NCBI RefSeq assembly: GCF_016086655.4
Contig: NC_052141.2
Location: 8,122,001 to 8,186,000 of the forward strand
DNA length: 64,000 nt
Source of the DNA: Lepeophtheirus salmonis
Taxonomy: Eukaryota > Arthropoda > Copepoda > Siphonostomatoida > Caligidae
Direction of reading: 5' to 3'
Shown: one piece after another, positions 46,105 through 57,010 of the stretch
Numbering within the stretch: position 1 is the stretch's first letter
Layout: the number at the start of each line of letters is the position of its first letter
Notes under the pieces: model-generated
Told to the model about the DNA's origin: nothing
Database searches by the model: none
The model's input: the letters and a program-made list of their open reading frames with translations, nothing else
Program-made: the position numbers and the translations under genes

Positions 46105-46400
46105 CCGTGTGCAACAACGCTGGTACATAGTTGGACGTTGTAGAGATCAAGGTGAATCCCTCAATTGACAGGGTTGCCAATGGGAGGTCCGCTCCCTGTC
46201 GCACTTCGAGAAAAAATTTCAAATAGCTTCAAGATAATTTGGACGGCTTCAACTCGTCGGACTTTAGGGGTCAAGATCACCAGATCTTAATACAAGGGAT
46301 GGTTATGTTCCGGTCACAATCGATCAACGAACCAACCAATCCCTTTGTAACACCAAGGACGAACATACTAGTTACTCCAAGAAATAGTTTCAAGATGCCA
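46105..46400 (+). pseudogene. mariner transposase catalytic-region relic
   Basis: The + strand reads PSIDRVANGRSAPCRTSRKN, then after a stop LQDNLDGFNSSDF, and in a shifted frame SPDLNTRDGYVPVTIDQRTN followed by NTKDE. In intact relatives the block reads GxxYVFQQDSAPxHTSRK...SPDLNPLDYYVW; here the segment with the second catalytic Asp has been removed between GR and SAP, while the SPDLN block is kept. No ends recognised. The AT-rich tract at 46,420 starts just beyond. Confidence 0.65.
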
Positions 46401-46419
46401 AGTGCCCCCCTCCCCAAAA

Positions 46420-46945
46420 AAAAGTTAGCAATTTTTTATTATTACAAGAAAATTTAGTACTTGATATTTTACTAAATTTTTTAACTTTTTTTCAAAAAAT
46501 TCAATTGTCTGTTAATAGTTATAGATTTTTTTAAAAATTCTACGAAAAATTTAATATTTTTTTTTCCAAAAAATTTGTATTTGAAATTTAATTTTTGGAT
46601 TTTTTTTCAAAAATTTGTATATCAAACTAAATTATATAAATTTTTTTACAAAAAATTTAATTTTTTTTTGAGAAACTCTCAGAATTTTTCAATTTTTTTT
46701 TCTAAAAAAATTAATTGATTTAGTTTCCAGAAATTTTATATTTTATTTTAGAAATATTTATTTCTAAAAATTTCAGAAACTTTTTCTCAAAAATTTAATT
46801 TTTTTTCAATAGCTGTAAATTTTTAAAATTATTGAAAAAAATCTAATTTTAAAATTTTTTTTTCAGAAAAGTTAAAGTTTTTAATTTTTTTTTCTAATAA
46901 ATTGTAATTTTTGATTTTTTTTTTTTTCAAAAAAAATTCCAAACA
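46420..46945. repeat. AT-rich periodic repeat tract
   Basis: Preceded by a C-rich string (gtgcccccctcccc). Repeats tcaattgtctgttaatagtt, tttcaatagctgtaaattttt and aaaatttaattttttt blocks. Same family as tracts elsewhere. Confidence 0.55.
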
Positions 46946-47199
46946 CCAAGACCTAATTTTAATCAGATTGTCATTGTTCTTTCTCTCTCTCCTTCTTTAA
47001 TTTTGAAGAAGTAAATAAAAAATATAATACATTTATGGTTTTTTTATGAATTTGATAATGATTTATGGTTTTTATTTTTCTACAACTTCATTTAACAAAG
47101 TAACAGGATTCTTTTTGTGTTATAATCTGTTTATATTTTATACTATTCTGATGTAGGTACGTTTTAAGGATGATTGATGTATTGTACAAATGGAAATTG

Positions 47200-47360
47200 T
47201 TATTTATAAATAGGAGATATTATAACCGCTGAGATATGAAAACAAATAAACACAAAGCCCTCTCCGAATCTAGCAATTACATCCACTGTAATTACTCCAA
47301 TGTCGATTCTCAATTTCTACTCAGAGTCCAAGAAGAACTGTGCTTTTAACTATCCAACAA
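47200..47360 (-). repeat. dispersed repeat family R6, inverted fragment
   Basis: Contains aaataaacacaaagccct and cgattctcaatttctactca, the complements of the R6 landmarks gtgttta and gagtagaattgaggatcg. Matches 53,600-53,700 in order and orientation. Confidence 0.55.
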
Positions 47361-47439
47361 AACTTCAGTGTTAATTTTCAGCTTTAAGCAAGTGGGGGGA
47401 ATTACTTTATACATATTGTTCTTTCTTCATGAATATCTA

Positions 47440-48245
47440 CCAGGTGTATGAAATGATAATTTGTTTTAAAATTTTGAACGTTTATTTTGAAAAAATGGTT
47501 ACAAATTTAATTTTCAATGTATGTGCCCTTGCTAGCCCCACAATGTTACCATCTTTCAGGCAATTTATGCATGCCCCTCGAAAAAAATGGTTCGTCTTTG
47601 CAAGCAAACCAGCCATCGATCCATCTTTTAGCTCAAACATGCGAATCGAAGCGTAAATCATTTATCCAAAAAAGTGATAATCAGAAGATACCAGGTCTGG
47701 TGAGTAATCCCCATGAGCAAGGGATTCCCAGTTGAACGATTTAACAAGCTAGCAAAGGGCAATAAAGCGATGCGGGGGTGCGTTGTCATCAAGGAAAATT
47801 ACCTTGTGTTGCCTGGGTTCATATTTTAAGTGTTTTTGGCGTAGAGCATGGTTCAAATTGGGCAATTGTTGTTTTTAGCGATCATCATTCACGGTTTCAC
47901 TTTTAATGTTCATTCGACGTCTTCAAACTTTTTTGCTGGCCGGCCACACTGTTCATTTTTAACGTCAAAAATCCCCACTATGGAATTTTTCAAACCATCT
48001 AAGGCCCTGTGCTCTGCTTAGAACATGTCCACTGTAAGCATTCACATGTATTTGATGGGCTTGAGAAGCGTTTTTCTTCAATTGGTAACAGGAAATCAAT
48101 GATGTCCGGACATTTTTACGAGCGAAAAAATTGCGTTGTTGAATTAAACCATACAAACAATGAATAAAATATTGTTGACGCATGTTGAAATAAGAATTTA
48201 GATTTTTGGAACAGTTTTTAATGTCTAACTGGTGACACCTAGGGG
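47440..48245 (-). mobile_element. internally deleted mariner, DD34D (Mos1-like) family M4
   Basis: On the minus strand the 94-codon ORF from 48,249 ends in GLRWFEKFHSGDF and continues DVKNEQCGRPAKKFEDVE, the N-terminal region of a classical mariner. It then jumps to VIFLDDNAPPHRF and, past a stop, DYSPDLVSSDYHFFG, with 34 residues between the second and third catalytic Asp, then the C-terminal tail. The middle, including the first Asp, is missing. The left end at 47,440 (caggtgtatgaaatgataat after TA) looks like an inverted-repeat end; the right end near 48,245 is not clear. Confidence 0.72.
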
Positions 48246-48261
48246 CCAATAGCCTAAAGTC

Positions 48262-48480
48262 TCATTTTATAGGCGTATACTTAGTTATATGGGAGTAGGG
48301 CAAAGCGTCCACAAAAAAAAAAAATTCCACTGACAGAATATCGAAAGAGAAAATATCGAATGGACAAAATGTGGAATGGAGAAAATGTTGACCGTAGAAA
48401 ATGTCGAACAGAAACTGTTTCAATGACATTTCACTCCCACCCAAGATAATTACCCCACCACCCCTTCTTAAACGAACAGT
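48262..48480. repeat. tandem-like 17-20 bp motif run
   Basis: Between 48,325 and 48,420 the motif gaaaatgtcgaa / gaaaatatcgaatgga recurs five times at irregular 15-20 bp spacing (cagaatatcgaaagag, aaaatatcgaatggac, aaaatgtggaatggag, aaaatgttgaccgtag, aaaatgtcgaacag). It is similar in style, not sequence, to the 15-bp array at 10.24 kb. A probable MITE end. Confidence 0.5.
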
Positions 48481-48534
48481 AAGGAACTATCAGAAATCCT
48501 ACTTTTCCCTCGAACTTTAGTGCAATTTTGGGTA

Positions 48535-49108
48535 CTGCCAATCCCCCCAAAATGAGATGAAACTCACCTTTAGTGATTAAATTACTGTTAAGACCCCTGT
48601 CAACACCCTTTTTTTATTAAAAAAATTAATAGTTATAAGTAACCTTTGATACATATTAAATATTCTTAGTTATTTTATTATTTTTGTTATACATATAAAA
48701 AAGAAAAATTATAAGAGACATTACCCCCCTACATAAACAAGATTAATGGACCCTCTTCACCCCCTAATGTATTGCCGGGTCCTTAAAAGTGGTGATAAAA
48801 CTCAACACCGTTAGATAAGTAACCTTAAAAAGGCTATTCCCAATACTTTAATTTATATCCAGGAAGTTGGGGCTGCTCTTGTGTACAGCCAGTTCCCAAA
48901 ACAAGATGAGACCCGAAACATCATCAAACTTCGTGGATCATTGGTGTATATGGGGGTGGAGTAAATGTAAGTAGTGAAGGTGGGTTTCATATCTTTTTGG
49001 AGCCCGGTTGCACCCCAAAATTTGTGGTGTCAATGAGGGGTGGAGAGGGTCTCTTAGTGGTTGCCCAAATAGTGGCAGTGGGTTTCACCCCATTTTGGGG
49101 CATTGCAG
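48535..49108. mobile_element. 574-bp MITE with TA duplication
   Basis: Flanked by TA (48,533-48,534; 49,109-49,110). The ends are imperfect inverted repeats: left ctgccaatccccccaaaatg then agatgaaactcac; right, inverted, ctgcaatgccccaaaatggg then gtgaaacccac. The body has no ORF. TA targets and size fit a Tc1/mariner-type non-autonomous element. Confidence 0.75.
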
Positions 49109-49109
49109 T

Positions 49110-49890
49110 ACCTGAAAGCAGTTCAACCTTTCGGGTTATATAGGGCATGCTTCAGACGGGAGGTGTTTGAATGTGAGATATCGCAACACCATTTTGAGGA
49201 GACCCTTATTTTATTTTCTACGGTCTATATTCTGTCCCCACACTATCTGATATATACCGGGCCAGCCGTTATCATTTATACATCTCTATTATTCACATTT
49301 TGGGAGGTTAAGAGTTTTTTTTTTTTTTTTAATATTCCTATGAGCAAAGTTGTAGAACACATAATTTGCTATTAATTGCTAAAAAATATTGTCAAACTCG
49401 CCACCATGAGCACACAGTATGAGAAGAGGATTTAGATAGCAGCGCTCCACTGCACATGTGTTCATGGTCTGGAACGAACTAATTCGGTCCGAAGTAAATC
49501 ATAATGGTCTAGAATTTCCAGACTCAAATCCAAAACTAATAAATATTAATCCTATTTGAAGTATTTCATTCTATTGGTTAGTGACGTAAATTTATTTGAA
49601 GAAAATCTTTTTAAATCGCAGTTTCTTCAGATATTAAATCCATACCATTATTGACGTAATACATAATTATAATCCAATTATTTCCACAACATCCATGGTT
49701 ATAAATAGCTATATATTTAGTATCGACATTAGTATTAAGCGTCACTAATGGATACATTTATCATACCAAATTATGAATGTTTGTGTGCATTTATCAAGCA
49801 AATAATTTAATAAACAATTTATACAATACAGACGCTTTAGTATTGGGGTTGTGTCTAAAAATTCTAAACCGGGCTGTGGCTTTTATCATT
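49110..49890. other. spacer, no gene identified
   Basis: A 90-codon + strand ORF (49,103-49,375) is unrecognised and interrupted by a T run near 49,320. The rest is AT-rich. Confidence 0.35.
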
Positions 49891-49892
49891 TG

Positions 49893-50566
49893 TGGCACTA
49901 GGTAATTTTGCCTCGGGGTATTTGCCCCAAACCATTCTGCATCCTGGATATTTCTCCCCTTAATATATAAGTGTTATACATGATTTTTGTCATTATTTTT
50001 GTTTGAAATTGTCATTTAATCAAAATATTTTATGTATATTATTAGTAAATGCATTAAATGGTTTCTGTCTGTTGGAAAAATGATGGAATCATGCCCTCTA
50101 AAGTTCGATACATACTCAAGCATAATTTAACAACGTAATAAATTCAAACCAGAGACAAAGTTGGTAAAAAATAAGATACACAAAAGTAAATAAATACGCA
50201 ACGATTCAAATTACTATTCACTTCTCCGTTAATAATTATCATAAGGATGGATTATTCATAGTAGAAAAGACTAATGGATTGAAAAAGGAGCTAAATCGGA
50301 GAGGCAAGAGAATTATAAGAGCAGAAAAACAAACTTATATGCATTTTATATTAATAAATATAACATATTTTAATTTAAATTTTTACAAAGGAACACTAAT
50401 TTCAACCAAAAATAAAGATTAACGAGTTATATACCTTATTTATTTCTATATTTAAGCTAAATGTCTTGGGGGGGAAAAAATGCTTTCAGGCAAAATAAGC
50501 TAAGGTGAATTGATTGAAGGGATAATGTCTTCAGGCAATATTGTTTAAAGCAAAATTACTTGGTTC
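49893..50566. mobile_element. long-TIR MITE, copy C (inner part inverted)
   Basis: The ends match copies A and B: left ggcactaggtaattttgcct, right inverted ggaaccaagtaattttgc. The inner segment is in the opposite orientation to A and B: accagagacaaagttggtaa and atggattattcatagtag are complements of blocks at 3,455-3,470 and 3,335-3,350. With long terminal inverted repeats, either orientation of the core is compatible with the same ends. No ORF. Confidence 0.7.
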
Positions 50567-50569
50567 CAT

Positions 50570-51085
50570 AATTTTTACTGAATAAAACTAATTCAGTCCT
50601 TTAAAAAAAGGTTTGGACTAGACTGGGCTCAAAAGAAAATTATGTCTGACAAAAAGTATCTATGGATTGATACAGGGATGTCCTCAGGGGGCCTGGAGGG
50701 TCTGTTAATTTTACACCAAATTAGGAATTGAAATTTTCTTTAGCATTTCTTTTTTTTTTAAATGGTCATTCGACCAAATTATGCACAGCAGAGGAAAAAT
50801 TTAATTTTTAAGATTTTTTCGGCAAAATCAAAAAAAACAAAGATAAAATCGATTTTGTAGATTGTTGTTACCTTTATTGTATCATGCAACTTATCTTCAT
50901 AGAAAAAAACTGAAAAAGGACCCAAAACCAGTTGATGGTTAGCCGATTCTTTTACCAACATAAATTATTATACCATAACTGTTGAGAATTGTTCACGGCT
51001 TAAAAAAAGCTTATTCTAATTCATCCAATACTGATAAGGAGAAAAGTACGTGAAACATCGAGAGTGTAGAACAAAATACGATTCT
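50570..51085. other. spacer with a caggg-type repeat end
   Basis: 50,680-50,715 (cagggatgtcctcagggggc) resembles the heads of the AT-rich elements at 12.67 and 58.91 kb, followed by an AT-rich piece to about 50,830. A short minus-strand ORF (50,779-50,961) is unrecognised. Confidence 0.4.
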
Positions 51086-51086
51086 A

Positions 51087-51952
51087 CAGAGTCGTTCTGG
51101 TCAATCCAGATTACCTTTAATTGCATCCTGATCAATAACAAATCTGGTAAAAGTTTGAAATGTTATTTAAAAGTTCTGATTATACAAAAAAAAAAAAAAA
51201 AAAAAAATCCAAGTGTACACCACCTTTGCCAATCATTCGCTCAATACGAGCCCTGAAGAATTTGAACGCCTTGACCATGTCCACGGGGAAACTTTGTCCA
51301 ATTATTTGATGATGGAGGCCTTCAAGGAGTCGGTTCTATTGTGTTGATTTGCAGAGACTCCCCCTAAAAGAATAGTGGAGTCATGTGTCGGGGTGTCAAA
51401 ATGACACTTTATATTCTTTCAACAAATGTTGGCTATTGTGGGCCTTCTGGGAAGGGACTGGGTCTTGTTGAAACAGGGAACTCGACACCATTAGCCTCAG
51501 CTTTCATCCAAGGTATCTCTTTGTCGACAGGAGTTCACAGAACCAGTACAGTACTCCCAATGATCCCAAGGATCATGATGCTGTCCGGAAACTTGGTTTG
51601 AAAGAAGTGTTGGACATTAGTTATCTCAGTGGCTAATGATGTTGTGGGATCTGTCGACAGTTTTTATGGCCCCGCAGACAGTGGCACGTTTACAAGGAAA
51701 GTGTTTGCAATAACGTTAATTCAGAGTCCCAGGAAATGCCCTCACGGACAGTTTTAGACGTATGGCGATCTAGGGATGTATTTTTTTATCACTGCAGGAC
51801 TTTTGGACTCTTTTCTTATATGCTCCCTCTTCCTTCCATTAGTTCCCATCGTAGATTGTGCTCTTTGGATATCCTAACATCTTCTTCAAAGAGGCTGAAC
51901 TGTGCCCCACGCAAGCCAAATCAATGATAGAGTTCCTCCGGGTCTCATCCAT
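51087..51952 (-). pseudogene. mariner (DD37D-like) transposase relic
   Basis: On the minus strand ATG 51,952 opens MDETRRNSIIDLACVGHSSA and then GYPKSTIYDG, the same kind of N-terminus as the DD37D transposase at 60,060 (MEQARRDPILELARAGYKPS...YPKTTVYRV). Further on, FQTKFPDSIMILGIIGSTV matches the FITKFPASMMTLGVICSTG block, and NRTDSLKASIIK the C-terminal helix. Many stops and frameshifts. The distal edge at 51,088 has tacagagtcgttctggtcaa, which resembles the end at 33,538. Non-functional. Confidence 0.65.
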
Positions 51953-51959
51953 TGTAAAT

Positions 51960-53480
51960 ACATATTTTCAATTAAAAGTTGCAGAACTAACTTAAAAGCT
52001 TATGCTCAATCTCTCACTTTCAAATCGAAATAACCGACTTAAATGTTTTCCTTCTTTTTCAAGATGTAGTTAAAGATGGCTCGGGTATCAAAAATATCAA
52101 TAAATATATTTTATAATAATTCATGTTGTGATACTATGTAATTTTGACTACAATTATGTTACTCCAATTATAAAAAATAAAACGCTTTATTATTCGCCAA
52201 AAATTGCAATATTAAAGTGGTCGATAATTAATTATCGTCTATGACACTATCATTCTAAAAATAGGTTTGTAATTACACTATTATTCTCAAGATGGGGTTT
52301 CATTAGATAAGAAACCTACCGACGAAAGAAGTAAACACATTCATAGCCGATAACCAAATATGAATTATTGATGACGTCATGCATATTTCAAAATTGTGAA
52401 CATTGCTATAATAACGTCATAAATACCAAAAAAAAAAAAATTGTTCAAAATTTGAAAACTATTAAATTACAAACAGCACAACGTAAACTCGCTAAGAAAA
52501 GATTTTAAGGTGTATATTGTGGTCAGCAGTTGATATTTATGCTTCATGTCCCCTAATCAGTGCTTTGAACGTTGATGGGTTGAATTATAATGAGTTCTTG
52601 TAATGCTGTGAACTCTCTTCAACAATTACTGAATGATATAATGAAAGATTGCGGCATAAAATAAATGTAACGACGTGTTTGAGATCGGACAAATATCGAT
52701 CCGAATCTGTCTAAACAAATTACTAAGACGAATCCGAAAAAAAATCGATCTTTGACCGAGTCTCAACACTAATACATATGCATTTGATCTATAGAACATA
52801 AATAATATTTTTCCTTGAATTAGGTATACAAAAGTTTGCTAATAACGTAATTACTACGTATTTATAATCAAATTGTTGCGTTGAAGTTGAGAAATATAAT
52901 CATCAAGTAATTAGGCCTCTTTTCTCGCTTTATACTCTTATCTCAAAAGATATAAAGATTGTCTCAAAAATCTATAGATCAAATTATACCGTAGATATTA
53001 CGCGGTTCCTTCACTAATATATCATTAAAATATATATCCGGTATTTACTTGCCATTTGTTGATGCAATATGTCAAGATTACAGGCTATAATGAACTTAAA
53101 TCATGCAAATTGGTATGGATTAGGAGGTGAATCATCCCAAGATTGCATGTTTTATATTTTATATGCCTTGTAATATCAACACACGATTGATATCTTTTGT
53201 CGTTGAAATTTACATTGATAAGTCTTAAAATGACTTTTTGAATCTGTTCCATGGAGTAACTATAATCTTCAGACAATGTATATCTTTAAAACTTTATTAA
53301 TTTATTAGAGAACCATAAATTAATTTACAGTTTGATAGTATTGTATAGATTTTTTAAATCAATCTTTCAATTACAATACGAATTACATTAGTGAAATTAA
53401 TTACACTTTTAAACTTGTGAGAATGATTTATTACTACACCTATTTTTTTGTAGTGGCATGGTTGAGAATAATATGATCTG
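51960..53480. other. AT-rich spacer, one CRE palindrome
   Basis: A perfect TGACGTCA at 52,372-52,379 overlaps atgacgtcatgcat. 52,680-52,775 has cgatccgaatctgtct / cgaatccgaaa-type repeats echoing 38.98 and 42.74 kb. No gene. Confidence 0.35.
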
Positions 53481-53489
53481 CACGTCAGC

Positions 53490-53720
53490 TAAAAAACGAT
53501 ACTGAAATTTAAAGTCTTCGCCCCGACTATTTGTAGAATGTTTGGGGGAAAAGCAAATTAGCTGTCAAGTCGTTTCATAAAATTAGCTGCAAGCCGCTTT
53601 GAGATGAAAGAAATAAACACAAGTCCTACTCGGTATATATAAATAATATAGGCAGGAATTAATCCGATTCCAATCCTCAATTCTACTCCGAGTCAAACAT
53701 TAACATATTTATAACTCCAC
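53490..53720 (-). repeat. dispersed repeat family R6, inverted copy
   Basis: Read inverted: gactcggagtagaattgagg, then accgagtaggacttgtgttt, gcagctaattttatgaaacg, and aacattctacaaatagtcgg. This is the clearest single copy and shows the order of landmarks used to recognise the family at 22.7, 40.3-41.1, 45.4, 47.2 and 59.5 kb. Confidence 0.65.
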
Positions 53721-55215
53721 AACAAATCCTTAGTGTTACTTTTTGCATTTCACGCATGAGTGATTATGTTATCTTTTAGTTCTTTCATCAAGAATAAAAT
53801 ATTAATAATAATAGCTTGCTAAACAAAACAAAAACACGCATATAGGTAGCAAATACGAAAAGTAAGGCCTCTTCCATTATCATATCATTTTCATCTATGA
53901 TTATCCTTATAACGATAGATTGCATCATCGATAAAGACGATAATTCAAATAATTAAGAAATAAAGTTAAAATTCGGAAGATTTATCTATATACATCACGC
54001 AACCTATTTATATATTAAAGGACCTTAGGCAAAGAGTGTACTCTCAAGGGAAGGAAGGAAGGATTTAGTAGTTCTCAATTCTAATTAGCTTAAAATTAGA
54101 AGCTGCTACATGTTCCTCCAGACACGCAGCCAGCTTGAACAGGCCGCCTTCCCCTAGTGAAAAGAGAAGAATAAAGGCGACTACGTCACAACGATAACAC
54201 GATATTATGGGGCAGTGTTAGTCTTCCTTGTCTTTGGATTGAATTGCTTATTTTTCCCTAAGCAGCTCTTTCCCTAGAGTCCTTCAATTTATATTAAAAA
54301 GCTTAATATTGCGTTGTGAAAGTTTTTGAATTAAAAATCACACACTTAATTTCCTAGTTTTATTATAGAACTTATTCTAAAATTGATTAAAATACGCCCT
54401 TAAATTGTTATATAATCTTATTTCTATTTCTGTAGATAACTATTAAATATTTACAATTCAGGGAATAATATATTTTTTTTAATTATCCTAATTGTCTCGT
54501 ACCTAATCAACCCAAAGCAACTTTAAAAATTTAGACAGTTTGAGTAAAAAAATACTTCTATAGTATTCAAAAAAACAATATCATTGGCGTCAATTAGTAT
54601 TCCATCGAGATGTTAGTTTTCTCCCAATCCTAAAGTAATTTACAAGGTTGTGCCCTTATGATTGCATTGACAAGTCAATTCATATTGGATGGCTGCAATT
54701 CAAATGCACACTTATGAGAATTTAATTTGTTCATTAAAGCCAAGAAGTGACTTAATATAATTAATATTTTAAAGTACCTATGGCTCATAAGCATTCTACG
54801 GAAGGATTGGATATTACGCAGGATACTAATTTATTTGGAAGCAAATTAATTTTAAAGTTGTTTTGTAGTTCGTGCATGTATTAGGCAATCTTCACTTTAA
54901 GCAATTTTGGAGTAAGTTAGTTTATTAATATTACATGACACTTTCATAATCATACCCCATGCGTCCATGGAATGGGCAGACTCACACTAGTACCAATATA
55001 TTTTTAGCTGAAGCCATCCTCAATGATTTATCTTTCTACCCCCTTCCACACTAGCCTCCTCTCACGGCCCCCACTTTGAAAACCTTTTTCTTCAGCAATT
55101 TTAATTTTAGGACCCCCTACTGGAACTTGGGGGACTACGCACTCTGTGTATAAGGTGGCTCCAGCCCTATTTATGTCTAATATCATTTTTTAGGCCCAAA
55201 TTTTCTACAGGTGTC
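53720..55215. other. spacer, possible promoter-like patch
   Basis: 54,030-54,200 is less AT-rich, with a ggaaggaaggaagg run, an inverted gctgctacatg-type string and a tacgtcac half-CRE. 54,585-54,625 carries the R2 landmark tagtattccatcgagatg. No ORF or gene recognised. Confidence 0.35.
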
Positions 55216-55625
55216 ACAGCTGGTGACTAAGGGAGATCAAAAACTAACGCCAAATTTTTATACACCCTTGCAGAGTTATCTAAGTATGATACAAAAAATC
55301 CGCGAGTTTTTTGGATAACAAGGGTCCTTGATGCTCAAGGAAGTGGCAGACGTGGGTAATGACCCATTTTTTGGATCAGCAGTTCGCTTGCATAGCTTAT
55401 GAGATGAGGCGTATTATAGCATATTAAAAAAGGGTCCTTCATGCTCAGTGAGCAGTGAAGGTGGGCGATGATCCACCTTGAGTGCCACTGATTCCCTTGC
55501 ACAGCCGTAGACCGCAGTGTATCATAGGATATGAGAAGGGGTCCTTGATACTCATGATAGTGATGGTGATAGGTTTTGATACCCCTTAGGGACCAGCTAT
55601 ACACCTGCAGAACTTGTTAACCAAC
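55215..55625. repeat. tandem array, unit about 108 bp, about four copies
   Basis: The landmark agggtcctt(g/c)atgctca starts at 55,321, 55,431 and about 55,537 (spacing 110 and 106). Each is followed by a gtgg-ag-tggg-gatga block and a cttgca-agc-ta string; an older unit lies upstream (55,230-55,320, ending cttgcagagttatc). The minus-strand ORF 55,335-55,604 owes its internal repetition to this array and is probably not coding. Confidence 0.75.
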
Positions 55626-55639
55626 GTATATTTTGTAAA

Positions 55640-55885
55640 ATAAAATAATTGTCTTTGATGACAATTATTTATCATACTATAGATTAATTGTCTGAATACA
55701 ATATAAATTTTAATAAAGTGCACTAAATTATCAAATTGCTTGCAATTTAATTATGTAACAATCAAATCCTTAATATTTGAATTGCTTAATAATAAAATTA
55801 TACCCAATTATTTTACTTGACAATGTAAATGAACGTAACATTACCTTTCTACTGGAAATTTTGCAGATTACCTGTGTTACCAGGC
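55640..55885 (+). repeat. dispersed repeat family R3, copy 1
   Basis: Shares cttatcata/tttatcatactatag-ttaattgt, aatacaatataaatt, caaattgctt-caat and gataatgtaaatgaacgta-type blocks with 62,590-62,840 in order. No ORF. Confidence 0.65.
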
Positions 55886-56129
55886 TAGCTGATTTTTGAC
55901 TTGTCTAGCTGGAAAAATATCAGCTAGTAGATGGTTGATTTTTTCAATAATTTAGACAATTTTTGTATGATTTGGGTCTACAGAAAACTAAAAGAAGATG
56001 TTCTTGCATTAGTTAATCTTTGTTGTGTATGTAATTCAGCTCAGTTGGGTGTTTTGCACGTATTTTTTGATACAATTTCCAGGAATCTTGAATTCCTGGT
56101 TAGCTAAACCTATAACTGGTTTGCTACAT

Positions 56130-57010
56130 ATTCCCCAAGACAGCAGGTTTATATTAATTTATTTAAACTAATAAACGATCGACATGAACCTTTACAAATT
56201 GTCCTAGGTAGTCAGACAAGACAGCTTTGTATAGCTTATGCTGTAGAAAGTGTTTGTGACAAATGGATGGAGCTGAAAACTCCTTTTAGTTATAACAAAT
56301 CAACCGAAAGGTGTTACAAATGGAAAATACTTCACTTTCTATACAGTGATGAATATAATCACGGTTATGTTCTGTTCTGAATGATGTCTAAATAGTCAAC
56401 AGCATTTTTGACTCCAATGATAGTAATCTTACCAAATTGCTTGGTTGAAAATTTGGTAAATAGAGTTATACCTTCTACCAATCAGCATTGGGTTAGTCAT
56501 TACACATATAATCTGGAAGAATACCTTTTTCCTAAATTGTACTTAGGATATGAAGCTGAAAATTTTCTCTCTAATATGACCCATCACTTGTCGGAGGATC
56601 GAGATAAGAGCTATAGGGATCCATGCTCTCAATTTTTGATGTAACTTAATAAAGAACTTAGAAATAAGCTTCCCGATAATGTGAAAGTATTAAAAAAAAT
56701 TTCAATGTTTAGTGTTGGAAACACCTTGTGAGTCATGAAAAATTGATAGTACCCTTCAGAGGACAAAACAAAAATATAAATTCATTGGTCTAATATAACC
56801 CTTGAAAAAAATACATATTAAAATTTTGGGCAAAGGTAGACATATACAAGAATGCGTCTAATCTAAATCTTGTGCCGAGTCTGTTGCATTAACAATATTG
56901 AGTTTGCCTCATTCCAATGCTGTAGTTAAAAGGGTATTTAACCAAATGAATTTAATAAAAACCAAAGCTGTGTTGTTTTTTTTGCCAATTTTGGAAGTTT
57001 TTTAGTTGAT
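56130..57010 (+). pseudogene. hAT-like transposase/ZBED-type protein relic
   Basis: Blocks on the + strand follow the order of hAT-derived, zinc-finger-associated proteins: QIVLGSQTRQLCIAYAVESV then KWMELKTPF (the region with a conserved Trp and LKTxF), STERCYKWKILHFLYSDEYN, the open stretch 56,408-56,644 (NLEEYLFPKLYLGYEAENFL), KLPDNVKVLKKISMFSVGN, and finally AESVALTILSLPHSNAVVKR plus VFNQMNLIKTK, the hAT C-terminal dimerisation domain. Several stops and frameshifts separate them. Functional relatives act in cut-and-paste transposition or as domesticated nuclear proteins; this copy is dead. A BED finger was not found upstream. Confidence 0.8.

Noticed and set aside
55335..55604. 89-codon minus-strand ORF
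   Set aside because: Its internal peptide repetition is produced by the about 108-bp tandem array; unit length varies and would not keep frame consistently.
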